Positions 26,298 to 37,900 of a DNA stretch of 64,000 nt are shown in pieces. Numbering within the stretch: position 1 is the first letter of the stretch; every line of letters begins with the position of its first letter. A program made the translations under genes and the position numbers. The DNA lies in contig JAAVHB010000005.1 of the NCBI GenBank assembly GCA_014799955.1, positions 1 through 64,000 of the forward strand, written 5' to 3'. This DNA comes from Butyrivibrio sp. GTDB lineage: Bacteria; Bacillota; Clostridia; Lachnospirales; Lachnospiraceae. The notes under the pieces were generated by a model. It saw nothing but the letters and a program-made list of their open reading frames with translations. It was not told the DNA's origin and did not search any database.

Positions 26298-28124
26298 ATG
26301 GACAAGGAAGATTGGCAATTTTACGTCATTCCCGATCTGATAACTTGGGCTAATCCGAGAGAGTATGGGAAAAGTACCGAGATCGAGCATTATAACTCGT
26401 TTGACGAAGCCAAAGAGCGTTTTGAGGAACTTCTGAGCGAAGCCTATAATTCCGAAACCGTTCTTGATGATTACGGACAGCCCGCCGCGCGGCTCACATT
26501 GGGAGTTGAAAAAAGTGCTGCCGCTTTTGATATTCTGCACGTCCGCGGCGGTGAAAACGTGCTTGTGGAGGACTTCACAAGAGATGAAACGTATTCCGCA
26601 GACAGCAGCTTGTTAGCGGCTATCCGCAAAACCGCCGCCGAGATAGGGTTTGATAAGGTCAACAGCTATCCCATTCTGGAGAACGGAAAACGTGGTATGC
26701 CCGCTTTCGTTCCGTTTGACAAATGGGCGACTGAACACCCGCAGTACAATTTATCCGGCGAGGTGGCAAAAACCGTGCCGTTTTACGACAAGCCGCTTGA
26801 ATACGCAAGAGAAAGCGGCGAGATCGGCGAATGGCGCGAGAGTATGCGCGAAACGGAGCGGTGCGCTACGGCTATTGCAAAGCTGGTCGCGGAAAATCAC
26901 GACGGATTTCATCTTGCAACGGAGAAAATCATCGAGGGCGCGGTCAGGGAGTTCGGCACGGAGCGCGTTACGACCGCTTTAGCGTCCACCATTCAAAACA
27001 AGGATTGGGACGGACGGTTTTCGCAGAAAAACAGGGAGTGGGCTAACGGCATAACCGTCACGAAAGATACTCTTGAAAGAATAAATATCAACGCACATTC
27101 CGCGCTGCTTGACGGCGTGGTAAAGGATTATCGGGAGTTCCTTATTGCTCTGGAGAAAAATCTTGCCGAAAAGCAAGGTCTTTCAAATAACAACACCGAG
27201 AGATCGGCAGAAAATTTGAACGGAGGTACAATTATGGCAGATCACAACACAACTTTTGAGGTATCGTCAATGCTCAAAATCGACGACGGCGGCAAGACGA
27301 AGGCTCTTGCGAACATCGTTATTAACGGTGAGATCGCGGTAAACAATGTCAAGGTAATGGAGGGCAAGAACGGCTTGAATGTCGTTATGCCGAGCAAATT
27401 GGTGGGCAACGAGTATGTGGACACCGCTCACACCACCACTACGGAGGCATACACGCAGCTCAAGGACGCGGTTATGACGAACTACGACAAGCTCATCGCG
27501 TCCGGGGAGAACACTCTCAAGAATGACCTCGGCTTTGACAAGAACAAGCCCGCCGTTTCCGAAATCAAGGCAACACTCCACCCCGTGGAACACGAAACAG
27601 TCAAGGCATCTGGTTCGGTAAAAATCGACGATTGCTTTGTAATTAACGATGTCAAGGTCATTAAGCCGAAAGACGCCGACAAGCCCGAATTTGTTTCTAT
27701 GCCCTCCTACGCGAACGCAAAGGGCGGCTACACCGAAGTCTCTCTCCCCATTACAACGGCAATGCACGATAAGATTGACAATGTGGTTATTGAGGGCGCG
27801 TACAAGCACCTTGAAAAGGTCGAGTATAAGGGCGTTAAGTATAACGAGCTGGGCGATAAAAACGCGGGCGAGATCACGGGAACATCTAAGCTCAACAACA
27901 AATTCGCCGAAACGCTGATGAAAGAGCTTGACAAGGCTGGCGTTACTTATCAGGCACGCGTCGGCTCAAAATCGGGTACGGTCATTTCCGTGAACATCGC
28001 CGACAAGCCCAAACTTGACGAAATTCAGAAGAGCCTTGTTAAAGCACTCAACCCCGAAAAGGAGGAAAAGCGGCAGTCCGCGCCCTCGCAGGAGAAAAAG
28101 CCGCCGAAACGCGGCAAACACTAA
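26298..28124 (+). CDS. DUF3849 - SpoVG - SpoVG fusion protein
   Basis: 608 residues, preceded by AAAGGGGG. Residues 1-125 form an uncharacterised domain (DWQFYVIPDL, NSFDEAKERFEELL). Residues about 145-295 match DUF3849 (PFYDKPLEYARESGEIGEWRESM, KDWDGRFSQKNREWANGI). The C-terminal half holds two SpoVG-like domains: ALANIVINGEIAVNNVKVMEG with VVMPSK (about 330-400), and VKIDDCFVINDVKVIKP with FVSMPSYA (about 440-510). SpoVG is a small nucleic-acid-binding regulator in Bacillota. The tail is basic. An internal start with its own ribosome binding site at 27234 could yield the SpoVG half alone. Role in the element unknown. Confidence 0.72.
   Translation: MDKEDWQFYVIPDLITWANPREYGKSTEIEHYNSFDEAKERFEELLSEAYNSETVLDDYGQPAARLTLGVEKSAAAFDILHVRGGENVLVEDFTRDETYSADSSLLAAIRKTAAEIGFDKVNSYPILENGKRGMPAFVPFDKWATEHPQYNLSGEVAKTVPFYDKPLEYARESGEIGEWRESMRETERCATAIAKLVAENHDGFHLATEKIIEGAVREFGTERVTTALASTIQNKDWDGRFSQKNREWANGITVTKDTLERININAHSALLDGVVKDYREFLIALEKNLAEKQGLSNNNTERSAENLNGGTIMADHNTTFEVSSMLKIDDGGKTKALANIVINGEIAVNNVKVMEGKNGLNVVMPSKLVGNEYVDTAHTTTTEAYTQLKDAVMTNYDKLIASGENTLKNDLGFDKNKPAVSEIKATLHPVEHETVKASGSVKIDDCFVINDVKVIKPKDADKPEFVSMPSYANAKGGYTEVSLPITTAMHDKIDNVVIEGAYKHLEKVEYKGVKYNELGDKNAGEITGTSKLNNKFAETLMKELDKAGVTYQARVGSKSGTVISVNIADKPKLDEIQKSLVKALNPEKEEKRQSAPSQEKKPPKRGKH
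27222..27236 (+). promoter_or_regulatory. internal ribosome binding site and in-frame start
   Basis: GGAGG (27222-27226) lies 7 bases before ATG 27234, in frame with the 608-residue gene. Initiation here would give a 296-residue protein (MADHNTTFEVSSMLKIDD...) made only of the two SpoVG-like domains and tail. The match is as good as those of real starts in this element. Confidence 0.6.
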
Positions 28125-28130
28125 AACCCC

Positions 28131-28159
28131 TTGACATAGGCTTTTGAATAATATATAAT
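28131..28159 (+). promoter_or_regulatory. consensus sigma-A promoter for the flavin reductase gene
   Basis: TTGACA (28131-28136), 17-base spacer, TATAAT (28154-28159): a perfect match to consensus, 35 bases before the ATG, with TGGAGG in the leader. It indicates strong, constitutive expression independent of the transfer operon. Confidence 0.92.
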
Positions 28160-28194
28160 GGTATAGGGTAAAACTACTTTATGGAGGTATTGCT

Positions 28195-28758
28195 ATGAGA
28201 ACACAAATTAAAACGACAGAAGCGATTTTCCCTATGCCCGTACTTATGATCGCGACCTATAACGAGGATGGAACGATTGACGTTATGAACGCGGCTTGGG
28301 GAACAATGGTTGACAGAGATGTTGTCGCGCTCAATCTTGGTGCAGACCACAAAACGGTCAAGAACATCAAGGCGAGAAAAGCCTTTACGGTAAGCATTGC
28401 GGACGCGGCACACCTTGTCGAAGCTGACTATTTCGGCATAGCGTCGGGAAACAACACTCCCGATAAGTTTGCGAAAAGCGGTATGACAGCCACAAAATCC
28501 GAGAACGTAGACGCGCCGATCATTAACGAGTTCCCGTTGTGTATGGAGTGTGAGTTTATCGAGTATCAAGACAGTCAATACGGACTTGGCGTTATCGGCA
28601 AGGTCGTAAAGACTACCGCAGATGAGAGTGTTATGAAAGACGGTAAAGTCGATATTTCGGCAGTAAACGCGATTGCGTTCGACCCGTACACTCACGGCTA
28701 CTACAAGGTTACGGAGCGCGTCGGCGAGGCGTTCAGCGACGGAAAGAAACTCAAGTAA
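28195..28758 (+). CDS. flavin reductase family protein
   Basis: 187 residues. The fold signature of FMN-binding split-barrel flavin reductases is seen: FPMPVLMIATYNEDGTIDVMNAAWGTMVD at the N-terminus, RKAFTVSIADAAHLVEADYFGIASGNNTPDKFAKSGMT in the middle, and IINEFPLCMECEFIEYQD. Family members reduce flavins with NAD(P)H or bind FMN in redox or oxygen-stress roles. It has its own perfect promoter and a terminator, making it a one-gene cargo unit set between two conjugation modules. Substrate unknown. Confidence 0.85.
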   Translation: MRTQIKTTEAIFPMPVLMIATYNEDGTIDVMNAAWGTMVDRDVVALNLGADHKTVKNIKARKAFTVSIADAAHLVEADYFGIASGNNTPDKFAKSGMTATKSENVDAPIINEFPLCMECEFIEYQDSQYGLGVIGKVVKTTADESVMKDGKVDISAVNAIAFDPYTHGYYKVTERVGEAFSDGKKLK

Positions 28759-28784
28759 GCCGATATTCAATTAAATATGTTACA

Positions 28785-28817
28785 AGCGGAGAGCCTGAAA
28801 ACTCTCCGCTTTTTTCT
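28785..28817 (+). terminator. terminator after flavin reductase gene
   Basis: A 9-bp perfect stem (agcggagag / ctctccgct) with an 8-base loop and a T6CT4 tail. Confidence 0.93.
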
Positions 28818-28904
28818 TTTAGGGGGGTGTTTAGACATAAACAACAAATTCCACGAGCGATAATTGGCAAAATTGCTATATTTTTTGCTTTGGCAGAAAA
28901 CAGC

Positions 28905-28933
28905 TTGACTTTTACGGTTTAATGTGGTAAACT
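28905..28933 (+). promoter_or_regulatory. promoter of the polyvalent protein gene
   Basis: TTGACT (28905-28910), 17-base spacer, TAAACT (28928-28933), 21 bases before the start codon and followed by AAAGGAGG. The upstream context AAACAGCTTGAC is shared with two other promoters in the element (372, 57933). Confidence 0.78.
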
Positions 28934-28954
28934 GTATATAAAAGGAGGAAATCA

Positions 28955-31900
28955 ATGGCACGAATTGACAAGGTTCGCGAAAACTATGAGAATGTGACCG
29001 ATAGGCTTTTTTCCGATAATGCCGCATTTGCGGAGTATCTCAAATTCGCGGGAAAGTTTTTCAAGCTGCCGTCGGCGCAGAGTATGACTGTCTACGGCGT
29101 AAAGCCCGACGCGGCTATGGTCGCGGAATATGACACTTGGACGCGGTTTGACCGCCACGTCAAGCGCGGAACGAGCAGTATTGCCGTACTCGAAAACGGC
29201 GGTCTTAAACACCTTTTCGACATTTCGCAGACGAACGGTTCTAAAAATCCGTATCAATGGACGCTTGACAAGGATACGGCGAACGCGCTTATAGAGGAAA
29301 CGTTTCAGCGCGAGGGACAGCGTTTTAACTCTTTTTCGGGCGTGATAAACTACTACGGCGCGGCAAAGGCGCGTGAAAATCTCGATAACGTGCTCAACTC
29401 GCTGAATATCCCCAAAGAAAGCCGCAAGGCATTTGAGAAGTCGTATATTTCAATGACACAACATCTTATCGCGGCGCGGTGTGAGCTGGGCGGTAAATTT
29501 ACTTACAGCGGCACTTTGGATTTATCCGCGTTGGATATGCTCCATAGCAAAGCCGAAAAGGAAAAGCTGTGCGAGTTTGTTCACTTGTCGGGAAAGTCCG
29601 TGCTGATGTCAATAGAGAGGTCTATCAACAATATTTTAATGCAAGAAAGGACGGTTGACTATGGAAGAAATAAAGCAGATATGGTGCGAGGAGGACAAGA
29701 AGTTTTATCCCGAAACCAAAACGGAGAACGGCAGGACGTACAAGCTCGATCCGAAAACATTCGTGTATCTGGAGCAAATGGAACTCGGTCTGACGGACGA
29801 GGAACAGGCTCTGATGAACGAGGACATCGGGCATTACGGAATGAAGTGGAGAGAGTATATGACGGAGAACCACCCCGAAGTGATACCGTCGCTGGAGGGA
29901 CGGCTGAAATGGGAACTGATACCCAGACAGATAGACAAAGAGGCTCTGGAGTATCGGGAGCTGCTGCGGAAACAGTACGCGAAAGAGAACCCTCGCCCGA
30001 AAACGTTCACGGAGATCGCGGCTTGGGAGAAAACGCTCGGAATGATGATAGACAGGGCGATAATGGAGGACATAGTTCTTCAGTACAGAGAGTGACGGAC
30101 AATGAGGTTGATACATATATCAACCCCGACACACAAAAAGCGGAGGAAAGCGTTTCCCCCGCTTTTTCTGTTGATGATATAAAGCTGATAGTCAATAACA
30201 TCTCGCGGATCAGCGATAATCTCAACGAGAATTATAACGGCGAGTATCAAGAGTATACGCTTGCAAATTACGCTTTTTCACATTCGGGTGCGGAATATGA
30301 CTTAAATCTTTCGGTACACGATAATGTGAATAATATGCTTGCGAACGGCGAGTATGGTTTTCTTACCGAGTATCTCCAGACGATTTATAAAGAAGCGTTT
30401 GAGGGGCGTATTCTGCTTGATGAGGGAGTGATTGCAGAAAACACTCTGCCACTTATCGAGGAACAGACAAAAAAATCCGAAAGGTCACTGAGTATTCCCG
30501 ATGATCTGGATAAGTTCTATATAAATAAGGAAAGCGAGAGCGTGACTTGGGTCTACTTCAATCCCGACAGCAGCGCGGGCGGTCAACTTGTTTACAATCA
30601 TATCACGTTCGATCAGCTTTTTGACGCGCTTGAAAGCGATAATATTACCGAGGCACTTGCGCACACCGCGCGCACGGAACTTGTGGACGTTGACAATCCT
30701 GTTTTTCAGAGCCGTGCGAAATATTTCCTTGCGGATAATGAGGATTTCAGCTTTAACGGCGATTGGGATAAGGAGAAACTGTCCGCTATTGTTGAGCCTA
30801 CCTACTCGATCTATCAGCTTAAAAGCGGTGATGATCTGAGAGATTACCGTTTCGCTGATATGTCGGAGCTGCGCAACAGAGGACTTACCGTTGACCGCGA
30901 CAATTATAATAAGGTATACAGTGGCAGACTTGGTGACGGAGAAACGCTTGATGACCTTTATACAAAGTTTAATGTCAACCGCCCCGAAGATTTTAACGGT
31001 CACTCTATGTCCGTTGGAGATGTTATTGAAATAAGACAGAACGGCAAGCAGACCGCACATTATGTTGACGGAGCGGGTTTTGAGGAAATTCCCGATTTTT
31101 CGCTTGAAAAAACAATGAGAGCGGTTGATATTTCCAAAGCTAAAACTGCCGAGATGTTCTCCCCCGTTGACGGACAGACCGCGACAGATATTGAGAACAT
31201 TGTGCTTGATTATGTTCAAGGTGTTTTGGAGGATAACAACATTGACGCGGAGATCGTAGACCTTGCCGTGACAGGCTCTCGTTCACGCGGTCTGGAAAGC
31301 GGCGGCTCGGATATTGATTTGGTGGTCGAATTTTCTTCCGAGTTAAAGGAGGACGCGCTGTTTAATATTCTTCACGAACAAGCGTTTAATGTGGGCGGTA
31401 TCGCGATTGACATAAACCCTATCCGCAAGGAAGAAACGGGTACTCTCGGTGAATATCTGGAGAACGCCGAAAAGACGATAGCGGAAAATCACGAGCGCAA
31501 AGCGGCTGCTGTTCCCTCCGCGGATAACATTGACCGTATTTCCGAGATCATCTCCGAGGTGCGGCACGGTAAAACCGCACAAATTATCGAAAACGCGGAA
31601 AAGGACGTGATTATCGAGGACGCTCGTAAAAAGAAGTTTTCCAACATTCGGCTCGGCTACAATGTTGACAGCGGTTTTAATCTGACAGCCGATACCGATA
31701 GGCAAAAGGACGTTATAATAACGGTTTTCGGTCGGAACGAACAGGCAGTCCGCGATTACTTGACGAAAAACGCGAAAGAAATCGACATCGTTGAGGAAAA
31801 AAGCACCATACATTTTGGGTATTTGGGGAACGGATTAACTGTTTATGACGTTTCCAAGTGGGATAACGAGATAAGAGATTATCCCACGATAGCGCATATC

Positions 31901-34900
31901 TCCACCGAGGGGATTGTGAATTACAGAGCGGAAAAGTCCACACTTGACCCCTCGGATATAGCGAGAATAGAAGCGCAGGCGTTACAGCTTAAACAGGAAT
32001 TTACGGAAAGCTGGAACAAACTCTCGTATGAACAACGTTTGCAGAGAGTGCTTGACGGCGCGAACGCTCTTGCAAAGCCTGATTGGGACGTTTTCTTTGC
32101 GGATAAGACCGCGTTGACGGGTGAGGAAATTGTTAAAAAGTACGAACACGCCATAATCTTCAAGGACGAGCAATTCCCCACCGCCGAAAAATCATTGACG
32201 GCGTACCGTGTTGGCGATTTCTATGAGCTGTTCAACGAGGACGCGCACGTTTCATCGGATTTATTGGGTCTTACCCAAACCACACGACAAGGAAAGCCTA
32301 TGACGGGATTTCCGCAGCACACGTTTGAAAAAAACAGACAGCAACTCGCAATGCTGGGATATTATCTGAAAATCGGTGACGAGCGCGAGATGGATAAAAT
32401 CCTCAACGCGAACGCCGCTCCCGATAAGTCCTCTGCCAAAAGCCTCAACGAACTGCGCGTAGGCGATCTGGTGCGCGGTGACGGTGCGATATGGCGTATC
32501 ACCGATATTAACGGCGATTTTTCAATAAATTTAGAGAATATTGACAAAACGGCAAATAATTCGGTTTCATCTATTTGGGGGCATTGGAAAGAACGCTTTT
32601 CCGAAAAAAATTATAGCTTTGTTAGCCCTGCGGAACTGACAGCAGAACAACTCCGCGAGATAAATGCTCCCTCTGCAAAGCCGAAACCTAAAAAGCCCCA
32701 AGCGGAAACCGTTCAGCAGGACAGCGAACAGCTTAGCCTTTTTGACGAGCCGACAAGGGAGGCGGATATTCCCCAAGAGAACTATATCGGCGGTGTTGAC
32801 ATTGAACGTGCGTTGACCTACGATATTGTTCATAACGGTACGGTCGTAATGTTCGGTAAATTCGACATTGAGGAAGATTATCGCATAAGTGGCGGCGATA
32901 TGAAAGAGTTTGCGAAATTACTCGCAAAGGAATACGGGTATAGCGGTCATAGCGGAAACGGCAAGGTACGCGGCGTTAATTATGACCCCAAAGGCATTAC
33001 AATGCGAATTGAACTTGAAAACGGCGAGGAAACAAGCGTAACGTGGAATTGGAGAAAGGTTGCCGACCGTATTGCTGGGCTTATCGAAAACGGCGAATAT
33101 ATTTCTCAAGACGAAATAGACAAGCGGATAAAGTATTATCAACACGAGTTATCGCTTGGCACGGAAAGTCCTTATTACGACAAGGCTAAAAGCGTTCTCG
33201 ATCACTACGGCTTGCTCCCCGAACAGACGAAAACCGAAACCTTGACCGTGACCGATGCGCAGGAGCTGGAAAGAGGCGATAAAATCCGCTATGAGGGCAA
33301 GGAATGGACGGTCGGTATGGTCGGTGATTATCTTATTTCGCTGAATAGTTCGTCCGGCGAACATAAAAACATATATAATGCCCTTGAAAAGAAGTGGTAT
33401 GACGAGCTGAACGAACGCGGCTTTGAGTTTGTCACGGCGGCAGATGAACCCGTTATATCGGAGAATACCGCGGTTGAACTCAATCGCGCAAAGGAGCTTA
33501 TCAACGATTTCTGCGAGAATGAGTATGACGGTGAGGTCGCGGATTTCTCCGATTTGTCGCGCGTTGCAATTGCCTATACCGAGGACGAGGAAACAGGTCT
33601 GCCGATCAACGTTTACGCCGACTTGGTGCGCAATCGCTTAATAACGCAGTTTAACAATGTTACCGTGAGGGTTGACGAATACACTTCCCTTGCCGAAATG
33701 AACGAGGTCGCTCTGCCCGAATTGAATTTCGATGAGCTGATACTCGATGCCATAACGTACAAACAGCCTATGATTACTTGTAACTTTAGCGAGAGCAGCG
33801 TATTTACGGCAGATAAAACCTATACGGTTGCCGAGTTTGACGAAATAATGAAACAAGCTGACAATAGGCGTGTTGCGGGTAAAAAAGCGGCGATAAAGTT
33901 TTACGGCTCGGAAAGAGCGTGGTCGGAGGCGGAGAGAAAGAGAGTATCTTCCTCTGATCAATTCGCGGAATATCTCGGATATGATAAGACAAGTTTTACC
34001 GTGAATATGCCCGGCGGCAGCAGTTTTACCGAACGGCAGGACATAGGTGACGGCTACGGCGGCGTGATAGACTTTTTAAGCAAGTTTGATAAATACAAGG
34101 ATATAGTGCCGCTGTTGGAAAAAGCACGGTACGAGCAGAACGCGGACAGGGTTGCGGCACTTAACGGCAATTACGATTGGGAAACCTTTTCGGAGAAAGA
34201 TTTTAATGAACTCACCGCCGCGATCAAGGCGCACGACACCGAAAATCGAAGGGACGCTTATTCTATCTCCTCACGGACTGAAAACACCAGCAATTTTCTT
34301 TTGGAGGTAGGAGTATCCACAAGCAGCGGAGAGTGGGCGTTGCACTACGCTCTGTACGATGAGGAAGTCGGTGACTTTGCCCAAATTTGGCATTACAACG
34401 AGAGCGAGATACCCGATTATTTCACTTTTGTTAAGACAGTTGAGAGCGAAGTCCAGAAGAAAATAGCCGAGATCACAAGCGCAAAAGCGGCTGAGATCGG
34501 CGTACCCATTGAACAGGAGCGCACCGAGGATAACTTCTCCGTTACTCAAAAATTTGTTTTTGACAACAAGGAAAGCCTCGCCGCAACAAAGGACTTTGCA
34601 CTTTCAACGGGAGCAACCGTGAGCGAAATCCCCGAAAAGGCGTTGAAAAGCGGATTATACGGAATTAAAGTCGAAACGTGGGAAAGCCGCGCCGATGAAA
34701 TAAAGGATTTCGCGGCGGTGCAAAATGCGGTTGACATTTCCGAGTGGGGCGTTCATCAAGTTGTGACCTTTAGCAATGATAGCGGAGCTGACTATAAGTA
34801 TGATCATCGTTCTCTTTCCGATGCCGTTAAAGATGCAAACGGATATGTAAACGGCACGGAACAGGATATGTACGGCGATTTTATAAAACACGATGGCGCG

Positions 34901-37900
34901 GTAGTATACAATAAGGAAACTTTGAAAATTGAGCATACGGTTGGCGAATTTGACGTGCGCTCGATTTTCAGCGAGGAAGTCCTCAAAGCGAACGGAATTG
35001 ATGTCCCCGACAGAAAAGCAGAAACGGCTATCGAGGAAAAGCCCGTCGAAACGGAGAACATTCAGCAAGAGCAGTCGAACGAAATTAGGGCTGGCGATAA
35101 GTTTATGTATCTCGGTAACATCGTAACGGTCACGGACGATAACGGTATCTACCCCGATGATATAGTCATTACCCGCGAGGAAAAGGTAGGCGGCGTGGCT
35201 GTCGCGGTGACGGAGAACGTTAATGCGGCGCAATTCGCTCGTGAGGCAAAGCGTATCACGCCCGAAGTGAATAAGTCCGAACAGACGGAAGAACTGCCCA
35301 TTGAGATAAAAAATCTCGCGCAGCTTAAACGCGCCTTGACAGTCGGCACGGAATTTGAAATCACATCATACATTCGCGATGATGTTGTAAATCAATTGCG
35401 GCGGGTAAACGATGCTGATACAACAGCGATTTACAGTATTCGCCCTGATGTACCCGATGATAAAAGCACAACTTTGGCGAACAACGGGCGCGGCTCATAT
35501 TTACCGTGGGAGAAAGCGTCCGATTGGGAATTTGTGAACGGCTCTTGTACCGCATACCGCAGAGGTATGGAGCATACCGAGGAAAACAAGTTGTTTTCAA
35601 TTAAGGTAAGACCCCGCGTCCTTAAACAGGAGCGCGGCGCGGAAAATCGTCAGACCGCAGAGATTACAAATCCGCTTATTAAGGAATTGGCGAAAACCTT
35701 TCCGGCAGATACCGCCGAGCAGCTTTACAACGCCTTTGAGGGCGCGAAAATGGTTGATTGGGATAGCAACCAAGCGAAAATAAACCGCGTAAAACGCGCT
35801 CTCTACAACATTCTCGGCAACGAGGAACAGACGGAGAGCGTGTTCGCTGTTTTAGCAAGTGGAGGAACAGCACAACGATCCACGGATAATATTTTGGATA
35901 AGCTCGATGCTGTTAAGGACAGCGACGGCTACGCCGATTTGAAAGAGGACGTTGAGATATTGTTACGGGACAAGAACGGCGATAGCCTTGTGGGAGTTAA
36001 ATCCGATGTATGGCTGAAAAAGCTGAGTGAGATGTCCGCAGATGAGCTGCGCGAATACGCAAATCATTATGAAAAGGGGCAATTAAACGCTTATGGGTCG
36101 CTCAATTTCGACGAGAAGTTGAACAAAATCGCGCAAACGCCAAGCCCCAAGACCGACTTCACCATAACGGACGAACATCTGGGCGAGGGCGGCGCAAAGA
36201 CTAAATTCGCGGCGAACATTGCCGCCATACAAACGCTTAAACAGATAGAGAGCGAAAACCGCTTTGCCACTCCCGAAGAACAGGAAATCCTCTCAAAATA
36301 CGTTGGTTGGGGCGGCTTACCGCAAGCGTTTGACCCGAATAACGAGAGTTGGACAAAGGAATATCATCAGTTAAAGGAGCTGCTTACCGAAATGGAGTAC
36401 CGCGCCGCAAATGCCTCCGTGCTTAACGCGCATTATACATCTCCCACGGTTATTCAAGCGATCTACAAGGGTTTACAGCACCTCGGGTTTAAGGGCGGAA
36501 ATGTTCTGGAGCCTGCAATGGGCGTTGGTAACTTTTTTGGCGCTATGCCCGATGATATGCGCAAAAACAGCAATTTAAGCGGCGTTGAACTCGACAGCAT
36601 TTCCGGGAGAATAGCAAAACAGCTTTACCCGACAGCGGATATTCAAGTAAAGGGATTTGAGGAAACTGATTTCTCCGATAATTACTTTGATGTTGCGGTC
36701 GGAAACGTACCTTTCGGCAGTGTACCCATTTCGGACAAGCGTTACAATCGCGAGAATTTCTTTATCCACGACTATTTTCTCGCGAAATCGCTTGATAAGA
36801 TTGCTCCAAACGGCATTATGGCAATGATAACCACAAAGGGAACGCTCGACAAGACTAGTCCGAAAGTGCGTGAATACCTCGCAAAACGCGCCGATCTGAT
36901 AGGTGCTATACGCTTGCCGAATAACGCCTTTAAAGCAAACGCGGGTACGGAAGTCACAACGGATATACTGTTCTTCCAGAAACGCGAGAAAATGGCGGTT
37001 GAGATGCCCGATTGGTGCTATACAGGCACAACTCCCGACGGCGTACCCGTCAACAATTACTTTGTTGACCACCCCGAAATGATACTCGGAGAAATGAAAC
37101 AGGGTATGGAATACTCTATGTACGGCAACGCGAACGAAACGGCTTGTGTTCCGATTGAGGGAGCAAATCTCGCGGAACAGCTTGAAAAGGCGGTCACTAA
37201 TCTCAAGGTAAACCGCGCTCTGCAAATACACACCGAGGAACGTGCTAAGCGTGAGGGCGTTATTCCCGCGACGGCAGACGTGCGCAACTTTACGTTCGCC
37301 GAGGTGGACGGAATGATGTACTTCCGTGAAAACAACATTATGACCGCTGTGGTGGACAAAGACAACAAGCCCATATCCGGCAAAAAGTTAGAGCGTCTGA
37401 AAGCGTTGAACGAGCTGCGGAAAACGTTCCGCACGATACTTACGGCGCAAGAGAACGATTGCTCGGACGTGCAGTTACAGGAATATCAGAAGATACTGAA
37501 CGCGCAGTATGATGTTTTTGTCAAGAAGTTCGGCTACATCAATGACAGCGCGAATTTACAGGTATTCGGCAAGGACGATGATTACAACTCGCTTTGCGCT
37601 CTTGAAGTGATAGACGAGGAAACAAAAAAGGTCGAAAAATCCGACTTTTTCAGCAAGCGCACGGTCAAGCATTTTGCGGAAATAGATCACGTTGATACTC
37701 CGCAGGAGGCTATGCACGTTTCTATTGATATGCACGGTCGGTTGGACTTTGAATATATGGCTAGGCTGTGCGATAAAGAGCCGCAAGAGTTGATTGACGC
37801 GCTGAAAGCCGATAATCTGATATACCTCAACCCGAATAAGGCAAATCCCGAGAACGCTCTGGAGGGTTGGGAAGAAGCGTCTGAATATCTTTCCGGCAAT

